A stretch of DNA of 64,000 bases from Lampris incognitus (Eukaryota; Chordata; Actinopteri; Lampriformes; Lampridae): NCBI RefSeq assembly GCF_029633865.1, contig NC_079215.1:53777698-53841697 (forward strand). Direction: 5' to 3'. This document shows positions 1 through 11,389 of the stretch, in pieces; position 1 is the first letter of the stretch, and every line of letters begins with the position of its first letter. Under the pieces are notes generated by a model. That model had not been told where the DNA came from. It did no database searches and worked only from the letters and a program-made list of their open reading frames with translations. A program made the position numbers and the translations under genes.

Positions 1-1764
1 AAGCTAAAGAGGTTTGCTCAAGACATGTTTGGCACTTAGAAGTGCAAAGAGTGTGTTCTCATTGTCAAGGAAAAGAAGAAGCCTTATTTTTTGTTGTTTT
101 GTTTTTCAGGTAACCCAGTGAGCTAAGAGCGAGTGGGGGTGTTAAGTGTTGTTATTTGATGGTGCCCTTACTCCTTGTATTATGGTACCAGCCGTATTAT
201 TGTTCTATCTAAGGCTTTACGGTACATTCAGATGTGATGTCGCCACATTCTAAGTGTGCGACAGTGTGTGTTGTAAGAGTCGGTAATAGAGAGCTAAGAC
301 CTGTTGTATTTGCCTAAATACATATGCCTAACGTTAAAGGCTAAAGAGAAAACCAAGTCATGCTTTGCTTATTCCCCATACGCTTGAAGAAGATTGCGCA
401 CCCCAGCTCAACAAAATCATTATTAGTGATTTTGTTCGGTATTTTTGAACGATTTATGGATGAGTAGTCAGTAGGGGTGGGACTCTCTAGGCAACTCACG
501 ATTCGATTCCAATTCAGAGGACTACGATGCGATTACAAAACGATTATTGATGCATGTTCTGACCCCAGCTAGGTGTTACATTACTGTACTGAATACATGA
601 TGTTTTATTATATTAACTAGATTCTCTTCCAGGTGAGAGATGCACACAAAAAACGCAACTTAGAACAAGATTCCTTCCTGCTCTCTATAACTGCATGAGA
701 ACTGAAGACGACCGAACTGCCCATGCTTTGTTATGACGTTAGGTGTTACAGTGCGGCCCTCTATTGGTTGTTTTAGATACTGTTAGTTTCACCAGCTGAG
801 AGTCCATTTTGTTTATCTTCCATTTGGCTCGTTGTGAAGCAGCAAGCAGTGTGTGTGAAATGCAGTCTCTTTTTTTTTTAACCTTGGAGTAGATATGTCT
901 GTAAGTATTGGCACTTACATGTTAGATCCGAAACGTAATTTTGTAAGTTAAGTTGCATATTACTAGAAGACGTTTCTTGTTGTCTTGATGTTGCTAGCTA
1001 ACCTATTTTAGCTAACTCAGAAGCTCATTCAAGCTGACAGCTCCCTCGCTAGCATCTGACTAATTAACATACATTCTCATGTTTGCTAAGTTCTTATGCT
1101 AGTTTATTTTTTTGGCTGTCTATATCTGGATAACTCTAAAGAAATTAAAGTTATTGTTAATTGTGACATGTTATATTTCATGCTGAAAAGCAATTTCATG
1201 TAAGGTGTATGTGTTTAGTAATCTGTACTCCTTTGTTTGTATTTTCAGTTTTACAATGTTGAAACCAGTAAAGCCACACTCTGTTGAAGCCGGGTTTATT
1301 GAGGATTCTTTTTGTTAGCTACCTGTCTAGCCTTGCTCGGACGCAATTGCGAGGACAAAATGCATCTTGATGCATCGACACTTTTGATTTCTATACATGA
1401 TTTATTTTTTCTCACTGTGTGACTACTTGCTACTTTTAAAACACAGCATATTTGTAATGATCCATAATTAAAATAAACAGGTGAATTTACTTCCATTATC
1501 TTTTATTTATACAGTAACAAATAGAATAGATGCGTCAACTGAAAGGTCACGTTTCCCAGCATTGCAAAGAACCAACAAGAAAAGAAACAAAAGTGTGCCT
1601 GTAGCAGCATCCTTGTTGTAAATTAACACAGGCTTCAGCAAGACTTCAGCAATCACTTGATAACATAAAAAGCAGCCCTCATTCACAAATAAATAAAGAC
1701 TTCAACCAAAACCCTCCTGTTATGGGCAATGAGCACAGAACCCCTCAGACAAAAAAAAAAACAA
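1..1764. other. No gene seen; AT-rich, presumed PDS5A intron 1
   Basis: Around 470-580, the words GGTGGGACTCTCTAGGCAAC and GATTCGATTCCAATTC look like an old DNA-transposon remnant. Nothing else is recognised. Confidence 0.4.
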
Positions 1765-2187
1765 GGGCATCCGGGTAGCGTAGCGGTCTATTCCGTTGCC
1801 TACCAATACGGGGATCGCCAGCTCGAATCCCAATGTTACTTCCAGCTTGATCGGGCGTCCCTACAGACAGGCCGTGTCTGCGGGTAGGAAGCCGGATGTG
1901 GGTGTATGTGTTCTGGTCGCTGCACTAGCGCCTCCTCTGGTCAGTCGGGGCGCCTGTTCAGGGGGGAATAACGTGATCCTCCAACGCGCTACGTCCCCCT
2001 GGTGAAACTCCTCACTGTCAGGTGAAAAGAAGCGGCTGGCGATTCCACATGTATCAAGAGGAGGCATGTGGTACACTGCAGCCATCCCTGGATCAGCAGA
2101 GGGGGTGGGGCAGCGACCGGGACGGCTTAGAAGAATGGGGTAATTAGATGGGTACAATTGGGGAGAAAAAGGGGGTAACCCCCCCCC
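1765..2187 (+). mobile_element. tRNA-headed SINE, family 1, copy 1
   Basis: The head GGGTAGCGTAGCGGTCTA (A box) and a degenerate B box near 1822 are tRNA-like. A 300-bp unrelated body and the tail TTGGGGAGAAAAAGGGGG follow. The same body occurs at 5275, 10644 (minus) and 37294 (minus). Confidence 0.8.
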
Positions 2188-2627
2188 AATAGCTGTATAT
2201 TAAAATCCAAAACTGCTTTCATACAAAAACAAACATAGAATTCTGTAATAATGTTTGAGAATTATCATCCTATGACTTTCAGTGGCATTCAAATGCCTTT
2301 ACCATTATCATTTCAAATACATTTTAAACAGAAAAAGGGTAATTGAGTGCATTTTGCATTTACCTTAATAAATTCAGACCCGTGCTTTAGTATCCTTCAA
2401 CGTTATTTGCCCATGATTTCAGTCAATGTGTAAAATGAATTCGCTTGCCCTGTTGTACAAGCCTTTCCAAGTCAGGCTATTTTTGAGACTAGATTCTGCA
2501 GTGTTGAAGAGGGTTCATCCTTTCACTGAGAATTGTGGTAATATCTCAATGAAATGTAGTTAATCAACAATGAAAAGGTTTGAAAACACATTAAGGGTGA
2601 AACGCGTGTAATGCCAGCAATGCTAAA

Positions 2628-2736
2628 CTCAAGATAATCCACAGACCTTGTTGTGAGCAGTTTCATGTGGAACTATTTTCTTAGACTGAAGTACACCTAC
2701 ATGAAACTGCTCACAAGGTCTGTGGATTATCTTGAG
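2628..2736. repeat. 109-nt hairpin with 40-bp arms
   Basis: CTCAAGATAATCCACAGACC on the left pairs with GGTCTGTGGATTATCTTGAG on the right, and pairing continues to TTTCATGT/ACATGAAA. There is a 3-nt bulge and a loop of about 25 nt. It is either a small palindromic MITE or a miRNA-like precursor shape. Confidence 0.6.
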
Positions 2737-3240
2737 TAACTGGTTCATGATTTCTGCTGCTATGTTTTTACATATTTTCTTTTTTTGGGGGGTGCTTTGA
2801 GTAACACAAGCCGAGTGCCATCCAGTTCCATTGTATTCAAGAGAAGACGGACATCTCTATGGCTGATATCTCCCAAACCCGGCAACTCAGACCAAAACGA
2901 TCTTGGTGGATATATAGCACTACAGGTAAGAGGAAAAACATGTATTTTTGATTTTGGGGTTAACTGTCCCTTTAAAGCTTTTGGTCAAATAACCCTTCCT
3001 GAACCAGGGTTATATCAAACAATTCAAACCCACTTCCACATACCTTATCTTTTGTCTCACACAGAGGTGCTCTGGATTTCCCACTGCTATCAACTCTCTT
3101 CTGTGAAGTTGGCAGGCATGCAGATAACACTTATCACACACCTTACATCTCAACACTACACATCTCACCTTATCCGTTTATATGTGCATATGCACGTCTG
3201 TGTATGAGGGGGTTGTACGTTTATATGGAAATAAATATGC

Positions 3241-3445
3241 CAGCGGTGGCTAACCATGTGCCATGGAGAGCCATGTGCATGCAGGTTTTCATTCCAACCC
3301 GACTCCCTACCAGTTGATTTCACTGATACATTCTTCCTCTTTGGTTGAAGGGTTGCTAATCAGTGAAACCACCTGGTGTGGAGTCCGGCTGGAATGAAAA
3401 CCTGCATACACATGGCTCTCCATGGAACACGGTTAGCCACCCCTG
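3241..3445. mobile_element. hAT-type MITE, 205 bp, with 8-bp target duplication
   Basis: Near-palindromic: CAGCGGTGGCTAACC at the left and GGTTAGCCACCCCTG at the right. Flanks are AAATATGC (3233-3240) and AAATACGC (3446-3453), 7 of 8 matching. Confidence 0.8.
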
Positions 3446-3517
3446 AAATACGCTTATTAATCAGGGAGCAATCAGTTAAAGGCAATATTTCGGTGAAAGG
3501 GTTTTAATGGTTTAGAA

Positions 3518-3762
3518 CAGTGTTTCCCAACCCAGTCTTCAAGGACCCCCTATCCTGCAGATTTTCATTGTAACCCTGCATAGGTAGCCCTGCTTGTACT
3601 TACTCAACCGATCGTCTCATAGCACTTAATTATGCAAGGTGTGCAAAAATCTGACATAATTCATTGCTGATTGGTTGAATAACTACAAACAGGTACCTAT
3701 TCAGGGTTGCAAAGAAAATCTGCAGGATAGGGGGTCCTTGAGGACTGGGTTGGGAAACACTG
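3518..3762. mobile_element. hAT-type MITE, 245 bp, with perfect 8-bp target duplication
   Basis: Terminal inverted repeats CAGTGTTTCCCAACCCAGTC at the left and GACTGGGTTGGGAAACACTG at the right. The 8-bp flanks GTTTAGAA (3510-3517 and 3763-3770) are identical. The inner arms ATCCTGCAGATTTTC / AAAATCTGCAGGAT extend the palindrome. Confidence 0.88.
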
Positions 3763-3770
3763 GTTTAGAA

Positions 3771-3826
3771 CAACCCCTGCTTAAATTCCCCCACTTTAAG
3801 TAGGCATGACTGACCATTTTCTCTGC

Positions 3827-3862
<36 letters not shown>

Positions 3863-5266
3863 CTACTATCATTTGCGTGTTATTGCAGAACACCATAAAA
3901 TGAGCGTTTCTACTTGCTATCCTGTGTTCTTAATTAACAGCTGTTAATTAAGAACACTTAGTATGTGCACATATAGTTTCAGACAGCAAACCATTGCAAA
4001 CTGATCATTGACACACTAACCATTCACCATATGCCACCGAATGACAGAATATATTCTTGTAAATTGTGTAAGGTTAATAAGGAGACTCAAGTTTTCTTGA
4101 GATTTTTTTTTTTAAATTTATGACTTACATATTATCTTGAAAACTATCACGGGAAGTCCCCACCTGTTCAGGCATGTTTTGTTGGTCTTTATTTGCAACA
4201 GCGGCATGGCACATGGTGAACGCAGCTGATAAGGAGGCCATTTGCTCAGCTTCCACTAATACGCCGACCAAGCTGGTTAATATTTTGCTCGTGTTACAAG
4301 TCCTCCTAAAAAAAAACAAAAAAAAACCTCACAGCTTTTCACAATGTTTGTATAGTTAAACAACATCCTGTTCATTGCATTCTGGTGACCTTTTACGTAC
4401 ATTTCCAAAAACGAAGTAGACTACACTGCTTACATGTGACTTAAATTATTATTATTTTTTTTTAAGTTTGAGCAAAAATCTAGATGCCGTTAATACTCAC
4501 CCCAATAAAGATAACTGGATGCAGATGTTAACATTTATGTTTGGAAGCTGGAGTAATGCCTTTATAGGTTTATGATTGGGTTGTTAGGGTGCATGTAAAC
4601 ACGCTCAGGGAGAGTCTGAGGGCTTCCAGACACGGCGAGGCTCCGACACCAGCCATTCAACCAACTTAATGGGGGATGGGTATACAGCCACCTACAGCAG
4701 GCTTTAGAGCAACATGGTCACTCTCACGCCCCCCCCCCCCCACCCACTACCACCACACACACACGTGCACACACACCAACTCAACAGCCATTTTTTTAGC
4801 AGCTGAAATCTTCCTTCACAGAAACAGCTGTTGGCCTTGTGGTAGAGGGTATTTTATCCTGGATTATTTAGATACATTTTTGGCTTGAAGTGAAACTCTT
4901 AAGTAAGATGTATTCCAATAATCTAATATTACAGTTGACAATTCGGGGAACTCTACACTGCTTCAGTTCAGTATTTCTATGCAAATAATTTGACCTCATT
5001 TAAGCTATAGTCTTAATATGAATTTCCATCACAAAGAGGGAATCGTTCTTTGCTCCCAACCCAGACACACCCAGTCTACCTCTGGCATCAAACTTGCATT
5101 TGGGGTCTTTGAAGCCTTAGCAGGAGCATCTGTGCAGTCAAAGTATACAGCTGTCTACATAAATCGTTCGAGCCACTTGGCTTTCTAAGCACTGTGCAGT
5201 ATTACAGCCTGAATTCAAGTTTTGTCACTGCTCAATACACAATTATCAACAAATCTATTAAAAATC
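3771..5266. other. No gene seen
   Basis: Contains an A run (3838-3861), the 34-bp palindrome (3924-3957), a C run near 4731 and CA-rich sequence at 4753-4776. Otherwise plain AT-rich intron-like DNA. Confidence 0.4.
3924..3957. repeat. 34-bp perfect palindrome
   Basis: GTGTTCTTAATTAACAG is followed immediately by its exact reverse complement, with no spacer. Confidence 0.85.
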
Positions 5267-5274
5267 AAAAGCTA

Positions 5275-5727
5275 GGGGCGTCCGGGTGATGTAGCGATCT
5301 ATTCTGTTGCCTACCAACACAGGGATCACCGGTTCGAATCCCTGTGTTACCTCTGGCTTGGTCGGGCGTCCCTACAGACACAATCGGCCGTGTCTGCGGG
5401 TGGGAAGCCGGATGTGGGTATGTGTCCTGGTCGCTGCACTAGTGCCTCCTCTGGTCAGTCAGGGCGCCTGTTCGAGGGGGAGGGGGAACTTGGGGGAATA
5501 GCGTGATCCTCCCACACGCTACGTCCCCCTGGCGAAACTCCTCGCTGTCAGGTGAAACGAAGTGGCTAGCAACTCCACATGTATCGGAGGAGGCATGTGG
5601 TAGTCTGCGGCCCTCCCTGGATCGGCAGAGGGGGTGGAGCAGCAACTGGGACAGCTTGGAAAAGTGGGGTAATTGGCCAAGTACAATTGGGGAGAAAAAG
5701 GGAGTTAATCCAAGAAAAAAGAAAAAA
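5275..5727 (+). mobile_element. tRNA-headed SINE, family 1, copy 2
   Basis: Full-length copy: A-box-like GTGATGTAGCGATC, exact B box GGTTCGAATCC, body shared with the other copies, tail TTGGGGAGAAAAAGGG plus an A-rich end. It is flanked by AAAAGCTA on both sides (5267-5274 and 5728-5735), a target duplication. Confidence 0.85.
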
Positions 5728-5920
5728 AAAAGCTAATAGGGTTTTAGAGTCAAAAGGTAGTCCACCCCTGTACTGTGACAGGGGTACATATAAATTTCTC
5801 ATAGTCCTGAAGAATATCATACAAACAAATGCCATTGCTGATCCAAATCATAAACACTTTCTAGTTGTGCACTTTTGTTTGTCTGGTAGGATTTTTTTTC
5901 CCCCCACGGTGCACGCACAA

Positions 5921-6084
5921 CTGCTGCCGTGGACTATGCATGGCAAATTGTGGTCAATCATTCACTCACGGATGACCTGAGAAGGCCATTTAAGTAAGGA
6001 AGTTTAGTAGAACCTGAGCAACTGCTGCGGGCTATGCGTAGCAACTTGTGGTCGGTCACTCACTCACTGACGACCTGAGAGGGA
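5921..6084 (+). repeat. Diverged tandem duplication, about 98-bp period
   Basis: CAACTGCTGCCGTGGACTAT...GATGACCTGAGA (5928-5982) recurs as CAACTGCTGCGGGCTATGCG...GACGACCTGAGA (6018-6081). No function is evident. Confidence 0.6.
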
Positions 6085-6743
6085 TGTCTGCTGTTGACCC
6101 CTTTCTCATTGAACATCATCTTGCTGCTTCTACACGTGCAGTATAGGTGTGCTGTGGGTCTGGACGGTTTCATCCTTGTTTACCATCTTCAGCATTTTCC
6201 ATCTTTACCATAGCAGCCACAAGTGGAAGAAGAAGAAGACAGGCAGCAGCAAGTTTGAAGATGCAACAATGTTGTTGTGGCTAAAAGTAGGGCTCTCGCA
6301 AATACAAATCTTTGGGCCGGGGTGGGGGTGGGGGGGGGCATGACTCGGGAAGGACTCAGCCAGACATTGTAATCCCGAGGGATTCGGTTGAATGAGGTCC
6401 TATCTATGCACATGGTCCTATCTATGCACGTTTTGTGACACAACTGCTTGTGACAATTTTTCTTACACACCTACATATAAATGCTCATCGTAATAGGCTC
6501 CGAATCCGAGACGATACCTGACAAAGCGCTGTGAAACAGAAGTGCAGAAACAGCATACTGGCGCCGACAGTAAGATTTATATTTATTCATAATTTCTCAG
6601 TGCTCGCATACATTGAAACAAAATCTGTCCTCTGTATTTAACCCTTCCTATACACTAGGAGCAATGGGCGGGGCCAACTCCAGTTCCAGATTCCGTCAGC
6701 TATTAGCCTATAACTATATATATATATATAACTATATATATGG

Positions 6744-6893
6744 TGTAACGTGCACGGATAAATAGACGCGCTAGCCCTTGGTCAACGGGTCGGAACCTTT
6801 AGTCGACTGGTTAACATAGTCGCCCGTGGTGCGGAAGACACGGGTTCGCGTCCTGGCTGTGGCAGTTCCTGTTTGCCCCCTGAATTCGCTACT
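6744..6893 (+). mobile_element. Solo LTR of the tRNA-like TRIM (subfamily A)
   Basis: It begins TGTAACGTGCACGGATAAAT, contains AGTCGACTGGTTAA and GGGTTCGCGTCC, and ends TGAATTCGCTAC, colinear with the 9.7-kb LTRs. It sits inside a TA dinucleotide run, so any target duplication is masked. No second LTR or primer-binding site follows, so it is a solo LTR from recombination or a fragment. Confidence 0.75.
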
Positions 6894-7283
6894 ATATATA
6901 TATATATATATATATGTTATAGCTATTAGTCTATAAAGTTTTACAACCTGAACCTAACAAGTCAAACAAAGATACAAAACACGCATATTTCTGTTATAAC
7001 AACAATATTTTTAACGAGATAACCGTAACAGTAGGCTTAACAGTGTGATACTCTGACATTTTTATGACAAAGAAATCACAAATCAGTCAGAAATACAATT
7101 ATTATTTTTACCAATTACCGATACAGTAAATAACAAATAAACTGTAATATATAGAACAAGGTATCACAATTATTAAAACGGCAGCATAGCTGAGCTCTTG
7201 GGCATTTTCTCTTCGCTTTAACGGCCAAGGTGAGCTGAAGCACGAAGTTATGGCTGTGACTGACAGGGATGTCCAAGCTAATC

Positions 7284-7646
7284 AGTCCATCCATTATCCG
7301 AACTGCTTATCCTGCTCTCAGGGTCGCAGGGATGCTGGAGCCTATCCCGGCAGTCATTGGGCGGCAGGCGTGGAGACACCCTGGACAGGCTACCAAGCCA
7401 TCACAGGGCCAACATACACACACACATTCACACCTAATGACAATGTAGTACGGCTGATACACCTGACCTACATGTCTTTGGACTGTGGGAGGACACCGTA
7501 GCCCCCGGAGGAAACCCATGCAGACACGGGGAGAACATGCAAACTCCACATAGAGGACGAAACCCAAGGTTGGACTACCCCGGTGCTTGAACCCAGGACC
7601 TTCTTCCTGTGGGGTGACCGCGCTAACCACTGCGCCACCGTGCCGC
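7284..7646 (-). mobile_element. V-SINE (DANA/HE1-like), full length
   Basis: On the minus strand it has a tRNA-like head (GTGGCGCAGTGGTTAGCG) and a B box. The conserved V-SINE core (GTTTGCATGTTCTCCCCGTG, then GACATGTAGG) is followed by a LINE-derived tail ending GGATAATGGATGGA. Flanks TGTCCAAGCTAAT and TGTCCAAGTTGAT form an imperfect target duplication. Confidence 0.85.
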
Positions 7647-7683
7647 TGTCCAAGTTGATATGGTATATATTTCCACATTTTCC

Positions 7684-7802
7684 ATTCCATTCCATTATCC
7701 ATACCGCTTATCCTGCTCTCAGGGTCGCAGAGATACCGGAGCCCATCCCAGCAGTCATTGGGTGGCAGGCGGGGAGACACTCTGGACAGGCCGCCAGGCC
7801 AG
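7684..7802 (-). mobile_element. V-SINE tail fragment
   Basis: CCATTATCCATACCGCTTAT through GACAGGCCGCCAGGCCA equals the 3' tail of the 7284-7646 element. The core and head are absent. Confidence 0.7.
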
Positions 7803-9154
7803 GAATGCACCAACAAAATGTATTTTTGCAGTTCGCCTTTATTGGTAGACTACTATTTAGAAAAAAACAAAACAAAACAAAAAACCCCCCCAAAAAACAA
7901 ATACATACCCAAAGAACAAATATCTGCATAGCCGAAATTCGGGTCCAGCCCCAGCTAAAAGGCAGACCGAATTTGCAGATGTTACCAACAGATGTTGCAA
8001 CATCACCAGTAAAAACTCAACTCAGTTTTTTGCTCGGAGGTGGTGCTGACACAACAGTACAGGTAACTCCCATTTCATTTCGAATGGACCACTGGAATTT
8101 TGGGTGGACAAACACCAATACAAATCCTAATTCAGTACAACCAAAATGTCAGTAAATGAAAAAAAATTGGCTTTTTTTTTCACAGTAGCCTCAAGTCAAA
8201 CTCAAATAGTGTTTTCCTACAATGATGTCTTCTGTGTGTATGGGCTCTCATCTTTTTAAGGTAAAAAAAAAACTACACGAATGGTAATTAATCTACTTTT
8301 TTTTTTGTCTCAAGAGTCCACTATTTACTGTTACCGCTGCTACTTACAAGTTCTGGGAGTTCATGAATGTCAACAGATTCCTCACCAATCAAAATGTGGC
8401 AGAGTGGGGTGTAAATTGGTTCTACACACCAAATGAAGACACGGCAGAGAGAGCCGAAGGCTGTGGGGACATGGACCTACAGGGCTCTGAAAATATTTTT
8501 AACGACCATTTCTTATTAGTCTGTTTAACATGGTATTAAAGTTGCAATTTTCAAAGCCTTTGTTTGTTTTAATTAATGTGCTTTTGTGCCCTAATTGACC
8601 ATCTGTGTTTGTGTTTTGTGCAGGGGATTCCTGGCTGTGGTGCAGATTTGCCACACATGCCACCATACTCTGAATAGTGCACATGCAAAATTAATTAGCA
8701 AATTACCACTCTCCTTAAGTTGGCACAACAGCCAGCCGACACACTAAATCAGAGCCTTGGACTATTTACACGATAGCAAAAGTTATCTTCTTATGGCTAG
8801 GGTTGGGTATCGTTAGGATTTTAATGACTCTGATTCCGATTTTGCTCATCGATTCCGGTTCTTAACAATTCTCATTCTAATTCTTTGAGTGGCAGGGGGG
8901 GGGGTCAAAACATTTCACATGCTTATTTCACAGAAATTAAAAAAAAAAAAAACCTTTACACAACCCATTTAGTCATATTCATATTCAAGATTAACTTCAT
9001 ACAGTTTACAGAACCTGTAAATTAATTTCATAGTTTAATATGGGTTTGTTTTTAAATGATATGATTCAATAATAATCCATTCATTCTTTTTTCATTCACT
9101 GTACTGTAACTGTAATCCGCAAAAATGAAAACACGGCAACAGTCGAGCCCTGTG
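7803..9154. other. No gene seen
   Basis: A run of CAAAACAAAAC at 7866-7885. A decayed repeat near 8799-8905 (GGGTTGGGTATCGTTAGGAT, TGATTCCGATTTTGCTCATC) of the type common in fish. No coding signal. Confidence 0.35.
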
Positions 9155-9197
9155 TTGGTAGGCAACGGAATAGACCGCCACGCCACCCGTACGCTAT
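9155..9197 (-). mobile_element. Head fragment of SINE family 1
   Basis: GTTGGTAGGCAACGGAATAG and the following bases equal the reversed head of the family 1 SINE. The body is missing. Confidence 0.6.
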
Positions 9198-9701
9198 CCA
9201 TGCCTATTTATTTGCAGAGACAACCCTAAGTATCAAATTGGGTATTACATTGGGCACTGCTGTCATGAGACCCTGTCTCAAGAAGCCCACCCTGAACCCA
9301 GAAGTTCTCACCTGTTCTGACCAGGAAAAAACTTTCAGTTCATTCTGAAGCCACAAGATGGTGCTTATTCAATTTTGACTCAATATTGGGCCTCATCACT
9401 TGACGTAGTAACCCTACTGTAAAAGGCAATTCCTTTCTTCTTTTTTTTTCCATGCACACCTTTGTAGAAAACACATTGCAGAACTTTAGTCAAAGCATCT
9501 ACATCTCTCTTCTTCTGAAATCACAAATAGAAGCAACGTCTGTAAGTACAGTTTTAATAAGATGCCTATGTTTGTATCAATGTTTATATTTTGTGTGGAT
9601 GGCTAGGTTAGGCCATGTTTTTGTGTCATGCACTATTCATTGCCCACCATGTAACCTGTACTGTAAAGAGCTTTCAGCTAGCCATATTTGGTAGCTATAT
9701 A

Positions 9702-10121
9702 TATAATGACCATGGATGACTAGACTTGCTAGCCCTTGGCTAACGGATCGGACCCTTTAGTCGACTGGTTAATGTAGTCGCCTGTGGTATGGGAGACCCG
9801 GGTTCACGTCCCGCCTGTGACGGTTCCCGGCTGCCCCCTGAATTTGCTACAATGGTGTCAGAAGTGGGATGGTGAGACCGTGAGGCCATTGGAAGCACGT
9901 GAGCCCAGACGCGTGAGGGGGAGCTGATATGCTGAAGCATGGGGACGTGCTTTCTGAAGGAGGGGGGTAGTGTAACGACCACGGATGACTAGAATCGCTA
10001 GCCCTTGGCTAATGGGTTGGACCCTTTTAACTGGTTAATGTAGTCGCCCGTGGTGTGGGAGAGACTGGGGTTCACATTCCGCCTGTGGCGGTTCCCGGCT
10101 GCCTCCTGAAATTCGCTATCA
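9702..10121 (+). mobile_element. TRIM-like miniature LTR retrotransposon with tRNA-like LTRs (subfamily A)
   Basis: The 5' LTR at about 9702-9851 and 3' LTR at about 9971-10121 are about 85-90% alike by eye. They flank a 119-bp interior. The 3' LTR starts TGTAACGACC; the 5' copy ends GCTACA. The primer-binding site TGGTGTCAGAAGTGGGAT (9853-9870) matches exactly the complement of the 3' end of tRNA-Leu (type ending CCCACTTCTGACACCA). A polypurine tract GAAGGAGGGGGG sits just before the 3' LTR. The LTR holds TAGTCGACTGGTTAA (A box) and GGGTTCACGTCCC (B box). Its middle (CGCCTGTGG...GGGAGACC) resembles the anticodon-to-T-arm part of tRNA-Asp. No target duplication is clear. Confidence 0.8.
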
Positions 10122-10643
10122 GATAGGCTTATGAGGCATGTAATACATGATGGAAATGCCTATCAATGGAAAAGCCTATCAATGAGGCTTATAATACTGA
10201 TTATTTTCTTCATTTTAGTTTTACTGTCAGAACAAAGCGGTGACGCGCAATAAATCCATCATTCAATGACTATAGTGTGCTGAAGGAGTTATCTGTCTGT
10301 CTAGTTAAGGAAGGGGACTCTTTGACGAGGGCAGAACATCACCAATTACTGGCCCATTTCAAATCTCCCTTTTCTGTCCAAGGTGTTGGAAAATTAGTCC
10401 CTCAAGGATCAGTTCTTGGTCCCATGCTCCTCCTAGGCCTTGTCATTGCCTGGCATGGAATGTCATTCCATTGTTACGCACATGTACACCTAACAACCGT
10501 ATCAACCCCCTCAGTAGCCATATAAACACTATCCACCTGCCTGGGTGAAAAACCATTTTCTTTAATTCAACAGCTCAAAAACTAAAGCCCTCTGAGTTGG
10601 CACCCCACACCAGATCTAGCTTTCTCCTCTCAACTCACCTCAC

Positions 10644-11073
10644 TTCCCCCCCTTTTCTCCCCAATTGTACTTGGCCAATTACCCCACTCTTCCGAGCTAT
10701 CCCAGTTGCTGCTCCCCCCCCCTCTGTCAATCTGGGAAGGGCTGCAGACTACCACATGCCTCCTCCGATACATGTGGAGTCGCCAGCCGCTTCTTTTCAC
10801 CTGAGAGTGAAGAGTTTCGCCAGGGGGATGTAGCACGGTTGAGGATCACGCCATTCCCCCCAGCCCCCCCCCCTCTGAACAGGCACCCCGACCGACCAGA
10901 GGAGGCGCTAGTGCAGCGACCAGGATACATACCTACATCCGGCTTCCCACCCGCAGACACAGCCAATTATGTCTGTAGGGACGCCCGACCAAGCTGGAAG
11001 TAACACGGAGATTCAAACCGGGATCCCCATGTTGGTAGGCAACAGAATATACCACTATGCTACTCGGGCGCCC
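10644..11073 (-). mobile_element. tRNA-headed SINE, family 1, copy 3
   Basis: Reverse-orientation copy with tail at 10644 and tRNA-like head near 11073. It splits an L2-type LINE reading frame (10320-12060). Short CACCTCA-type flanks on both sides look like a target duplication. Confidence 0.8.
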
Positions 11074-11198
11074 ATCCACCTCACCTTCTCTGGTCAAAAC
11101 ATTACCCTCTCCTTATCAGTCTCCAACTTGGGTGTCAAGTTCGACCTCCACCTGACCGTCAACGCCCACATCAAACTTATGTACAAGACCTCCTACTA

Positions 11199-11389
11199 TG
11201 TCGGTGAATGTTCTCATTCATCCAGGTCATGGTTATCCAAAGGAATTGAATCAAGTGCAACTGATTCAAGTCTAGACTAGCTTGGTCTAGTCAGAAAGGC
11301 ACGAACCTATGAAGCCTCTTGGATGAGAGGCGAAACGTCTTCACGGATATATACCAAGTCCAGCTGCACTTGATTCAATTCCTTTGGAT
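11199..11389 (+). mobile_element. Penelope-tail-like miniature element, 191 bp, 12-bp target duplication
   Basis: It starts TGTCGGTGAATGTTCTCATT, contains GGATGAGAGGCGAAACGTC, and ends GATTCAATTCCTTTGGAT. Both flanks are GACCTCCTACTA (11187-11198 and 11390-11401). The GAAACGT...TTGATTCAA ending resembles the Penelope tails elsewhere in the window. The two ends are partly inverted copies of each other (TCCAAAGGAATTGAATCAAG). Confidence 0.65.

Noticed and set aside
5305-5350. tRNA gene (B box GGTTCGAATCC)
   Set aside because: It is the head of a SINE with at least three other copies here and a target duplication.
7583-8155. 190-aa ORF as a gene
   Set aside because: Its first half is antisense V-SINE; the rest shows no protein-like conservation.
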